From Parolsenella sp958406235 (GTDB taxonomy: Bacteria > Actinomycetota > Coriobacteriia > Coriobacteriales > Atopobiaceae), in assembly GCF_039062465.1 (NCBI RefSeq), contig NZ_JBCLNF010000017.1, forward strand, positions 1-18,538: DNA of 18,538 nucleotides, written 5' to 3'. The translations under genes and the position numbers were made by a program. Positions 1 to 6,609 of this stretch are shown one piece after another (the first letter of the stretch is position 1; every line of letters starts with the position of its first letter). The notes beneath the pieces are model-generated. The model had not been told where the DNA came from. It ran no database searches and saw only the letters and a list, made by a program, of their open reading frames with translations.

Positions 1-521
1 CCGTCCGCACAGCGCGTGCGGGGGCCTGCCTCCGATGTCACGCATACTCGGTGTAAACAACGTCATGGCACATAACACCTAGAGCGACAGGCGCATGCGC
101 ACTCCCTCGTGACGCCATCATCGACCGCTTCTCAAAACGCCGCGCGCGCAAAACATGGCGCGCATTGCGGCCGTCGGGAGCCCCTTGCGTTGAAAACGGT
201 ACCCTTGTCGCCATTTTCGCCGGCTTTCCACGGCTTTGGACGCACTCCATGCGCCGCACGCAAATAGTGGAGTCGAAATGACGTGGCAAAAACCGCAATC
301 CACGAGTAGACAAAATACCCGCACGTCGTTTATCTGCGGTTTCGTAAACGCAAATGGCCGCTCTACTTTGTGTGACCCATTTTTGCCACGTCATTTCGCA
401 TTTACTTCTCGAGGTCGCTCATCTTGGCGGCTTTTGCGGGGCCGAGACGTTGCGCCTGGCAGCGGCCGCCTCGTTCGGTAAGATTGGGTGCGAAAAACAA
501 TCGCAGCTCAAAGGACGCATC
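1..521. other. Non-coding leader region before the helicase gene
   Basis: I see no convincing gene here. Open frames exist on both strands, but they have no ribosome binding site, no recognisable protein motif, and they run through a palindromic element. Near the left edge a small stem (CCGCAC at 5-10 with GTGCGG at 16-21) could be the end of a neighbouring gene's terminator, but no T-run follows it. GCGCATGCGC at 91-100 is a short perfect palindrome. The only strong structure is the inverted repeat at 274-398, listed separately. The helicase frame stays open back to 354, but its likely start is the GTG at 522. Confidence 0.6.
274..398. repeat. Palindromic element with 19-base inverted arms
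   Basis: The left arm CGAAATGACGTGGCAAAAA (274-292) is the exact reverse complement of 380-398. Reading inward from each arm, a 12-base unlike stretch is followed in both cases by AGTAGA at the same offset (305-310 on plus, 362-367 on minus). The element is therefore two copies of one module, arm-N12-AGTAGA, facing each other. AAACCGCA (290-297) can also pair with TGCGGTTT (335-342). The layout fits a REP-like or miniature palindromic intergenic repeat. It carries no transposase, and I see no target duplication at its edges. Identity as a dispersed family is inferred. Confidence 0.6.
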
Positions 522-3329
522 GTGGCAGACGAGCAGACAGCCAACATAACGGACGCGCAGGCCACCGGATCCCCCGTTGCCAACGGGGACTTCCCGCATG
601 CCGCCGAATCCCCCGCGCACGACAGCGACACCCCGCAGAACACAGACCCGTTCGCCCCGGGCTCGCTCGGCGAGCTCGTCCCGGACATGTGGTTTGACCC
701 CGAGCAATGGCCGGGCTATGAGCCCGAGGCTCCCCTCACCGCAGACGAAGCCCTCGAACGCTACCTCGACTGGTGCATGAGCCGCGGCCTCGAACTCTGG
801 CCTCATCAGGAGGAGGCCCTGCTCGACCTCGCCGCTGGCGACCACGTCATCCTCGGCACGCCCACGGGCTCGGGCAAGTCGATGGTCGCACTCGGCCTAT
901 GCTACCTCGCCATTTGCCAACACAAGCGCGCCTACTACACGGCGCCCATCAAAGCGCTCGTCTCGGAGAAATTCTTCGACCTCGTCGACGCCTTCGGTAA
1001 GGACAACGTCGGCATGATCACGGGCGACACCCAGATCAACACGGACGCCCCCGTTATCTGCTGCACCGAGGAGATCCTCGCGAACCAAGCCCTGCGCGAA
1101 GGCGCCTCAAGCGAGGTCGCTGCCGTCGCCATGGACGAGTTCCACTTCTTCGGCGAGGCGGACCGCGGCTGGGCCTGGCAGGTCCCGCTGCTCACCCTCC
1201 CCAACACGCAATTCCTTCTCATGAGCGCCACGCTTGGCGACGTCTCCGCCATCGCCGGAGCGCTCGAGCGCCAGACCGGCCGCACCGTCGACTCCGTGAC
1301 AGACGCGGAGCGTCCGGTGCCGCTCACCTACGAATACGTCAACACCCCGCTCGAGGCCACCGTCGAGCTCGCCCTACGCGAGGGAGACGCCCCCATCTAC
1401 ATCGTCCATTTCGCTCAGGACGCCGCGCTCAACACCGCGCAGTCCCTCGCGAGTTACGGCGTCACCACGAAAGAGCAGCGTGATGCCGTAAAGGAGGCCT
1501 GCAAGGGCACGCGCTTCACCACGGCCTTTGGCAAGACGCTCCAGCGCCTGCTCTCATGCGGTGTCGGCGTCCACCACGCCGGCATGCTCCCGCGCTACCG
1601 CCTCCTCGTGGAGAAGCTCGCCCAGCAGGGCCTTCTCCCCGTGATCTGCGGCACGGACACCCTGGGCGTCGGCATCAACGTGCCCATCCACACCGTGCTG
1701 CTCACGGCCCTCACCAAGTACGACGGCCACCGCATGCGCCGGCTGCGAGCCCGCGAGTTCCACCAGATCGCCGGCCGCGCCGGCCGCTCGGGCTTCGACA
1801 CGGAGGGCCGCGTCATCGCCGAGGCGCCCGAGCACGAGATCGAAAACGCAAAGCTCGAGCTCAAGGCCACCGGCGACGCCAAGAAGCTCCGCAAGCTGAA
1901 GAAGAAGCGCGCGCCGGAGGGCTTCGTCAACTGGAACAAGGACACCTTCGAGCGCCTCGCCGAGGCTGCGCCGGAGACCCTCACGCCCCGCATGCGCGTA
2001 ACGCACTCGATGGTTCTCTCCGAGACGAGCCAGGGTGGCGACTCGCACGCCCGAATCATGCGCCTCATCGCGGACTCCCTCCAGACTGATGCCGAGAAGG
2101 TCCAGCTCGTCGCCCGTGCGGATGAGATTTTCGCCACCCTCATGGACGCCGGCGTCATCATTCGCGAGGAAGGTCTATCCGCGGATGATGACGCCACGGA
2201 GGCAGACCGCGCCGCCACTGCGGAGGCCGCCGAAGCCGCAGCCGAGGAACTCGAGCTGCTCCTGCCCGCCGCCGCGACCTCGCCCCTCGCCACGCCCGCA
2301 AGCTACTCGCTCACGGTCGACCTACCCGAGGACTTCGCCCTCGACCAGCCGCTTTCGCCGTTCCTCCTCGCCGCGCTCGAGCTCCTCGACCCGGAGAGCG
2401 AGACCTACGACATGGACCTCGTGTCGATGGTGGAGGCCACGCTCGAGGACCCATGGCAGGTCCTCCGCGCCCAAGAGCGCGAGGCCAAGGGACGTGCCAT
2501 CGCCGAGATGAAGATGCAAGGCATCGAGTACGACGAGCGCATGGAGAAGCTCGAGGACGTCACCTACCCCAAGCCCCTCGAGGAGGAGCTCGAGGCAGCC
2601 TTCGCCACCTACTGCGATGAGGTCCCCTGGGCGCGCGACTACTGCCTGCGCCCCAAGTCCGTCGTCCGCGACATGCTCGAGAGCATGTCGGACTTCAAGA
2701 CCTACATCCAGCGCTACAAGCTCTCCCGCAGCGAAGGCACGCTCCTGCGCTACCTGTCTGACGCCTGGCGCGTCCTCGACCGCACGGTTCCGCCCGACAA
2801 GCGCACGCCCTACCTCGATGATGCCATCGCTTGGCTTGGCTTCATCGTCCGCACCACGGACTCCAGCCTTATGGACGAGTGGGAGTCTGCCGGCCAGATG
2901 CCCGGTGAGCTGCCGCCCGGCGCCAAGGAGGCCGTCGTGCAGGACCGCCACGGCCTCACGATTCTCGTGCGCAACGCCCTCTGGCGCCGCGTCCGTCTCT
3001 TCGCCGCCGAGGAAATCCCCACGCTCGGCGAGCTCGACCAGCCCTTTGGCATGGGCGAGCGCCGTTGGCGCGAGGTCCTGGAGGAGTTCCGCGATGCCCA
3101 CGACGAGGTTCTGCTCGACGCGGACGCCCGCTCTACCGCATACTTCCTGATTGATACGGCAGACGAGCTCACGGACCACGTCTGGCACGTGACGCAGATC
3201 ATCCACGACGTCGACGGCGACAACGACTTCCGCATCCTCGCCGATGTTGACCTCGACGTTACGCAGAACGAGGGCGAGGTCAGCTTCAAACGCTATCGCG
3301 CCGGCTCGGCCGAGGACCTCGCGGAGTAG
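522..3329 (+). CDS. Ski2-like DExH-box RNA helicase (HelY-like, probable DUF3516 C-terminus)
   Basis: A 935-residue ATP-dependent superfamily 2 helicase, probably acting on RNA in the cytoplasm. The Walker A motif GTPTGSGKS is at residues 112-120, the Walker B box DEFH at 205-208, SAT at 235-237, and motif VI QIAGRAGRSG at 415-424. The DExH form and the spacing of the core match the Ski2/Mtr4/HelY group rather than DEAD-box proteins. The first 60 residues are acidic, Pro-rich and probably disordered. About 500 residues follow the helicase core; they resemble the DUF3516 region of actinobacterial helicases, which is a family judgement from memory. The GTG start at 522 is chosen because AAAGGA lies 6-7 bases upstream; the frame is open back to 354, but that stretch runs through the palindromic element. 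Residues 600-640 are very Ala/Glu-rich. engB follows 152 bases later and may be cotranscribed. The natural substrate is unknown. Confidence 0.88.
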   Translation: MADEQTANITDAQATGSPVANGDFPHAAESPAHDSDTPQNTDPFAPGSLGELVPDMWFDPEQWPGYEPEAPLTADEALERYLDWCMSRGLELWPHQEEALLDLAAGDHVILGTPTGSGKSMVALGLCYLAICQHKRAYYTAPIKALVSEKFFDLVDAFGKDNVGMITGDTQINTDAPVICCTEEILANQALREGASSEVAAVAMDEFHFFGEADRGWAWQVPLLTLPNTQFLLMSATLGDVSAIAGALERQTGRTVDSVTDAERPVPLTYEYVNTPLEATVELALREGDAPIYIVHFAQDAALNTAQSLASYGVTTKEQRDAVKEACKGTRFTTAFGKTLQRLLSCGVGVHHAGMLPRYRLLVEKLAQQGLLPVICGTDTLGVGINVPIHTVLLTALTKYDGHRMRRLRAREFHQIAGRAGRSGFDTEGRVIAEAPEHEIENAKLELKATGDAKKLRKLKKKRAPEGFVNWNKDTFERLAEAAPETLTPRMRVTHSMVLSETSQGGDSHARIMRLIADSLQTDAEKVQLVARADEIFATLMDAGVIIREEGLSADDDATEADRAATAEAAEAAAEELELLLPAAATSPLATPASYSLTVDLPEDFALDQPLSPFLLAALELLDPESETYDMDLVSMVEATLEDPWQVLRAQEREAKGRAIAEMKMQGIEYDERMEKLEDVTYPKPLEEELEAAFATYCDEVPWARDYCLRPKSVVRDMLESMSDFKTYIQRYKLSRSEGTLLRYLSDAWRVLDRTVPPDKRTPYLDDAIAWLGFIVRTTDSSLMDEWESAGQMPGELPPGAKEAVVQDRHGLTILVRNALWRRVRLFAAEEIPTLGELDQPFGMGERRWREVLEEFRDAHDEVLLDADARSTAYFLIDTADELTDHVWHVTQIIHDVDGDNDFRILADVDLDVTQNEGEVSFKRYRAGSAEDLAE

Positions 3330-3392
3330 CGCGAGGCGCCCGCGCCGGCAACGCCGCCCGCGCCGCGCCCGCCTTTCCGCGACGGACACGCC

Positions 3393-3410
3393 AGCCACGC
3401 AACCGTGGCT
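3393..3410. other. Small hairpin between helicase and engB
   Basis: AGCCACG (3393-3399) pairs perfectly with CGTGGCT (3404-3410) around a CAAC loop. No T-run follows, so it is not a standard intrinsic terminator. It could be an mRNA processing or attenuation element, or chance in GC-rich DNA. Confidence 0.25.
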
Positions 3411-3481
3411 GCGCCACGCAACCCTCCCACCGCACCCAGAGAAGCCCCAGCGGCATCGCCGCTCAGAAACGGAGAAATGAC

Positions 3482-4066
3482 ATGAACTACAACCTCGTAA
3501 AGTTCACGATGAGCGCCGGCACCGCCCAGCAGCTCCCGAAGCCCGGACGCCCGGAAATCGCCTTCGTCGGCCGCTCGAACGTGGGCAAGTCCTCGCTCAT
3601 GAACAAGCTCTTCGGCCGCAAGGATCTCGTCAAGGTCTCCTCCAAGCCGGGTAAGACCACGACCATCAACTTCTTTGCCATCGGCAACGTGGACTTCGTC
3701 GATCTGCCCGGCTACGGCTTCGCGCGCGTCAACGCCACAGAGCAGGAGCGCTGGAACAATCTCATGGAGGGCTACTTCGAGGGCGAGCGTAACCTCAAGC
3801 TCGTGGTCGCCCTCGTGGACATCCGCCATGACGCGAGCCCACTCGATCTCCAGATGATCGGCTACCTCGAGAGCCTCGGCCTTCCCTACTGCGTCGCCTT
3901 CACCAAGGCGGATAAGTTCAGCCGCTCGAAGGGCCTCACGCAGGCAGCGATGCTCCGCAAGCAGTTCGAGCTTGAGCCCGAGGTTCCCTGGGTCCTCGTC
4001 TCCTCGACCGCCGGTACCGGCATCGGCGACCTCAAGGACACCATCGAGCGCGCCCTGCGCAAGTAG
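3482..4066 (+). CDS. engB: Ribosome biogenesis GTP-binding protein EngB (YsxC/YihA)
   Basis: A 194-residue TrmE-Era-like GTPase needed in other bacteria for assembly of the large ribosomal subunit. The G1 motif GRSNVGKS is at residues 30-37, the switch I region PGKTTTINFF at 56-65, G3 DLPG at 74-77 and G4 TKAD at 141-144, with SST near residue 173 as G5. The length is normal for the family (about 195). GGAGA at 3471-3475 sits six bases before the ATG at 3482; an overlapping ATG at 3477 reads into a stop after two codons. It lies downstream of the helicase on the same strand, which fits a shared RNA-related transcription unit, though this is inference. It converges with the cation exporter gene, leaving 11 bases between the stops. 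Confidence 0.96.
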   Translation: MNYNLVKFTMSAGTAQQLPKPGRPEIAFVGRSNVGKSSLMNKLFGRKDLVKVSSKPGKTTTINFFAIGNVDFVDLPGYGFARVNATEQERWNNLMEGYFEGERNLKLVVALVDIRHDASPLDLQMIGYLESLGLPYCVAFTKADKFSRSKGLTQAAMLRKQFELEPEVPWVLVSSTAGTGIGDLKDTIERALRK

Positions 4067-4084
4067 GGCCACGACGCCTACTTG
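4060..4084. terminator. Bidirectional hairpin over two convergent stop codons
   Basis: CAAGTAGG (4060-4067) pairs with CCTACTTG (4077-4084) around a nine-base loop. The stem contains the final Lys-stop codons (AAG TAG) of both engB and the convergent cation exporter. There is no T-run on either side, so any termination would not be of the classic intrinsic type. The palindrome arises partly because both genes end in Lys-TAG. Confidence 0.35.
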
Positions 4085-5052
4085 TGCCGGCCCGCAGGTG
4101 CGTCGCCAGCTTTCGGGCGTTTGCGCACCTGGCTCACATCGATTGGGTCGCAGTGTAGCGTGAGGGTGATGCCCGTCTCGAACGCAACACGACGCTCGAT
4201 GCCGTCGAGCGTCGTGTGCGCGGTAAGCAAGCTCGTGCGCGAATCCATCTCCGCGTGGGCGCTCGCGACCTTCCTCCCCGGGCCGTAATCGTGAATCATG
4301 AGGTCATGCACGCCAAGGATGCCTGGGGTCGCCAGCACGAGGGCCACGACGCGGTCGACCATCTCTTGAGAGGGTGCCTCGCCCAGGAGCGGGTTCACCG
4401 TATCGCGGACAAGCGCGAGGCCGCTCACCAGCACGAATATGCCAACGGCAAGGCCCGCCCAACCATCAAGCTCAAGGCCCGTGAAACGCGAGACAAGCGC
4501 GCACACGAGAACCGCCGTCGTGGTGATGACGTCGTTGCGCGAGTCAATCGCCGTGGCGGCCAAAGTCTCACTCTCGATGCGGTCTCCCAGCTTCTTGTTG
4601 AAGCTCATCATCCACGCCTTTGCGGCGATGGAGAGCAACATGACGACGAGCAGCGGAAGGCTCACCTCGACAGGCTCGGGATCGATGATGCGCGAGATGC
4701 CGCCGCGAATAATCTCAAAGCCAACCGCAGTCACAAGAACGGCCACAACCAGCCCGGCGAGGTATTCGAAGCGCCCGTGGCCGTACGGATGCCCGGAGTC
4801 AGCGGGTTTGCTTGCGAGCTTGAAGCCCGTAAGCGTCACGATGTTGCTCGAAGCATCCGAGAGGTTGTTGACGGCGTCTGCCACGATTGAGACCGAACCA
4901 GCCGCCACACCCACGGCGGCCTTCGCGACACAAAGGGCCACGTTCAGCACAATGCCGACAACGCCCGCCATGATGCCATAGGAGACGCGCACGCCCGGGT
5001 CATTCACGCGACCATAATCGCGCACGAACATGCGCGAAAGCCAATCGGTCAT
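4078..5052 (-). CDS. Cation diffusion facilitator, probable Mn(II) exporter
   Basis: A 324-residue CDF-family metal/proton antiporter of the cytoplasmic membrane with about six membrane segments followed by a cytoplasmic ferredoxin-like domain (from about residue 225). The transport site is N62-x3-D66 in segment 2 and D170-x3-D174 in segment 5. HPYGHGRFE at 88-96 is the family loop between segments 2 and 3. Zinc CDFs usually carry HD-HD or DD-HD at these places. The ND-DD pattern is the one described for manganese exporters such as streptococcal MntE, so I infer Mn(II) as substrate. The ATG at 5052 is preferred over the ATG ten codons upstream because GGGAGAGG lies just before it. The last 15 residues are a basic, Pro-rich tail. 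Confidence 0.92.
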   Translation of the reverse strand: MTDWLSRMFVRDYGRVNDPGVRVSYGIMAGVVGIVLNVALCVAKAAVGVAAGSVSIVADAVNNLSDASSNIVTLTGFKLASKPADSGHPYGHGRFEYLAGLVVAVLVTAVGFEIIRGGISRIIDPEPVEVSLPLLVVMLLSIAAKAWMMSFNKKLGDRIESETLAATAIDSRNDVITTTAVLVCALVSRFTGLELDGWAGLAVGIFVLVSGLALVRDTVNPLLGEAPSQEMVDRVVALVLATPGILGVHDLMIHDYGPGRKVASAHAEMDSRTSLLTAHTTLDGIERRVAFETGITLTLHCDPIDVSQVRKRPKAGDAPAGRHK

Positions 5053-5160
5053 TGTCGCCTCTCCCTTCAATTCGTACCTCAACGCCGCAAATGCCGCTCA
5101 AGGACCAAAGATTGCAGCATATCACGACGTTATACCCACCGCCGCGGTAGAGTATCCGGA

Positions 5161-5270
5161 TCGCCCGCGCGGCGCGTGTAGCCCGCCGTCACGGCACGCC
5201 GCCCGAATCGCCCGCGTAGCGTGTGTAGCCCGCCGGCGCGACACGCCGCCCAAACCGCTCGCGCGGCTCG
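5161..5270. repeat. Tandem 47-base repeat, two full units and a partial third
   Basis: Units 5161-5207 and 5208-5254 are each 47 bases and differ at seven positions. A third partial unit (about 16 bases from 5255, three differences) follows. Within each unit the sequence can fold back: GCGTGT with ACACGC in the second unit, GCGTG with CACGC in the first. The array sits in the gap between the exporter start and the terminator of the RGG gene. Its function is unknown. Confidence 0.65.
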
Positions 5271-5295
5271 CCCACCTCCCGCACCCAACAACAAG

Positions 5296-5327
5296 AGGCG
5301 TCCGAAGCCATACGGCCCCGGACGCCT
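5296..5327 (-). terminator. Intrinsic-type terminator for the MarR-RGG gene
   Basis: On the minus strand AGGCGTCCG pairs with CGGACGCCT (plus coordinates 5319-5327 and 5296-5304) around a 14-base loop that contains a small GCC/GGC pairing. It is followed by a T-rich but interrupted tail (TCTTGTTGTT). It lies about 30 bases past the stop codon of the RGG gene. Confidence 0.65.
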
Positions 5328-5357
5328 TCAGTCACGAGCTATGGGAGCGGAGCGCTC

Positions 5358-6413
5358 TTAGTAGCGGTTGCCGCCACGGTAGCCGCCGCGGTCGTTGCCG
5401 CCACGGTAGCCACCGCGGTCGCCGGGACGATCGTTGCCGCCACGGTAGCCACCGCGGTCGCCGGGACGATCGTTGCCGCGGAAGCCGCCGCGGTCATTGC
5501 CACCACGATAGCCGCCACGGTCGCCGCCACGGGAGTCACGGCCACCGAAGCCACCACGGTCGCCGGGACGATCGTTGCCGCGGAAGCCACCGCGATCGCC
5601 GCCGCGGAAGCCGCCGCGGTCATTGCCACGGAAGCCACCACGATCGCCACCACGATCGCCACCACGGCCACCGAAGCCGCCGCGGTTACCACCACGGTCG
5701 CCGCCACGGAAGCCACCGCGATCGCCGCCACGGTCGCCGCCACGGCCACCGAAGCCACCACGCGGGCCGCGGTCATCGCGCTTGCCGTGGAAACCGCCGC
5801 GCTCCTCGCGATCCTCGTCGAGGCCAAGAGCCACGAGCGGGTTAATGACCTTGTCGAGCAGGGCCACGAGCTGCTCGCGCTCCTCGTCGGAGAGGCCCGG
5901 GACGAGGTTCTCGCCCTTGCTCTCCTCGGCCTCGGCACGCTCGACGGCGTCATCGTCGGCCATGACGACGATCTTGCGCATGTCGGGCTCAGACGGCTCG
6001 ACGCGGGCAACGAGGTCCTTCTCCTCGGCCTCGGCCATCATGGCGTCGAGCTCGCGAAGGCGCATGCCGAGAAGCTCGGACATCTCCTTCTGCTCCATCT
6101 TGGGCTTGAGCTGCAGGAGCTTGAGCGCGCGGACCAGCGAGCTGGCCTGGTTGCCCTTCTCCTCCTGCTCGCGGCGCTGGACGGCGCGGCGGCAGCGAAG
6201 CAGGCGGGCGGCCTTGTTGGCCTTATCGAAGAGAGCGTCATCCGGATCCTGCGCGGGGACGTCCTCGGTCTCGTCGGCAGCCTCGGCGGCGTCGACGTCA
6301 TCGGTCTCGGTCTCGTCGAGAAGCTCGTCGTCGGCCTCGAGGATCTCCTCGTCAGCGTCGACCGTGGTCTCGACCTCGTCGTTTAGCATCTCGTCATTCT
6401 CGAACTCAGACAT
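5358..6413 (-). CDS. MarR-like winged-helix protein with acidic N-terminus and RGG-repeat tail
   Basis: A 351-residue protein in three parts. Residues 1-60 are strongly acidic and poor in order-promoting residues. Residues 90-195 read like a MarR-family winged helix: a helix-turn-helix at about 106-135, a wing at 136-150 with the typical DMRKIVV strand, and a closing helix with SDEEREQLVALLDKV at 175-189. Residues 203-351 are almost only G, R, D, N, F and Y in RGG, DRGG, RGGFGG and GGYRGGND repeats, ending in Tyr. RGG tails are known in RNA-binding proteins and helicases, where they bind RNA and can drive condensation. A MarR-type fold with such a tail is odd. The ATG at 6413 is chosen because AAGGAGA lies seven bases upstream; the frame stays open another 38 codons. 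The protein could bind DNA, RNA or both. No partner gene is adjacent. The wHTH assignment is by pattern only. Confidence 0.82.
   Translation of the reverse strand: MSEFENDEMLNDEVETTVDADEEILEADDELLDETETDDVDAAEAADETEDVPAQDPDDALFDKANKAARLLRCRRAVQRREQEEKGNQASSLVRALKLLQLKPKMEQKEMSELLGMRLRELDAMMAEAEEKDLVARVEPSEPDMRKIVVMADDDAVERAEAEESKGENLVPGLSDEEREQLVALLDKVINPLVALGLDEDREERGGFHGKRDDRGPRGGFGGRGGDRGGDRGGFRGGDRGGNRGGFGGRGGDRGGDRGGFRGNDRGGFRGGDRGGFRGNDRPGDRGGFGGRDSRGGDRGGYRGGNDRGGFRGNDRPGDRGGYRGGNDRPGDRGGYRGGNDRGGYRGGNRY
5402..5479 (-). repeat. Exact 39-base tandem duplication inside the RGG tail
   Basis: Bases 5402-5440 are repeated without change at 5441-5479 and encode one 13-residue RGG unit each (GGNDRPGDRGGYR type). 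Related but diverged copies run through 5358-5800. Since the period is a multiple of three, slippage changes the tail length without breaking the frame. Confidence 0.85.
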
Positions 6414-6535
6414 AGTGTCTCCTTCTTGCGCCCCTCGGGCGAATGTGGCGCTCCCGCGCCGCGTGCCGGATTCCTCAACTCTGATCATCTGTGTCATTCG
6501 TCTTACCCCTCCCGGGGTGCCCAGCACGGCGAACT

Positions 6536-6541
6536 AGTATA
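6536..6541 (-). promoter_or_regulatory. Candidate -10 box upstream of the MarR-RGG gene
   Basis: The minus strand reads TATACT here, a near-perfect -10 hexamer, about 120 bases before the start codon. No good -35 is found at 16-18 bases; TTGGTG lies only 14 bases upstream. The long leader between this point and 6413 is unexplained. Confidence 0.25.
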
Positions 6542-6565
6542 TGGCCTGTAAGCTGCACCAACGCG

Positions 6566-6599
6566 TGCTGCGGCATTCCTCCACCGAAACGCCGCAGCA
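6566..6599 (-). terminator. Strong hairpin just past the aminotransferase stop
   Basis: TGCTGCGGC (6566-6574) pairs perfectly with GCCGCAGCA (6591-6599), leaving a 16-base loop. It begins about ten bases past the stop of the XRE-AlaA gene. There is no T-run after it, so it may terminate by another route or protect the 3' end. Confidence 0.45.
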
Positions 6600-6609
6600 A
6601 GGCGGCGAG

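Noticed and set aside
236..481. Small frames on both strands starting MTWQK in the left gap
   Set aside because: The shared start comes from the inverted repeat arms, not from shared protein function; no ribosome binding sites precede them.
354..521. N-terminal extension of the helicase back to 354
   Set aside because: That stretch overlaps the palindromic element and has no ribosome binding site, while GTG 522 has AAAGGA at good spacing.
2322..3398. 358-codon minus-strand frame opposite the helicase
   Set aside because: Shadow of the helicase frame; low-complexity Val/Glu/Leu composition and no motif.
5161..5254. CRISPR array
   Set aside because: The 47-base units are directly abutting with no spacers, only two full copies exist, and no cas gene is near.
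5030..5845. 271-codon plus-strand frame, His/Arg-rich
   Set aside because: It is the antisense of the RGG repeats joined to non-coding DNA; the composition comes from the repeat and no ribosome binding site is present.
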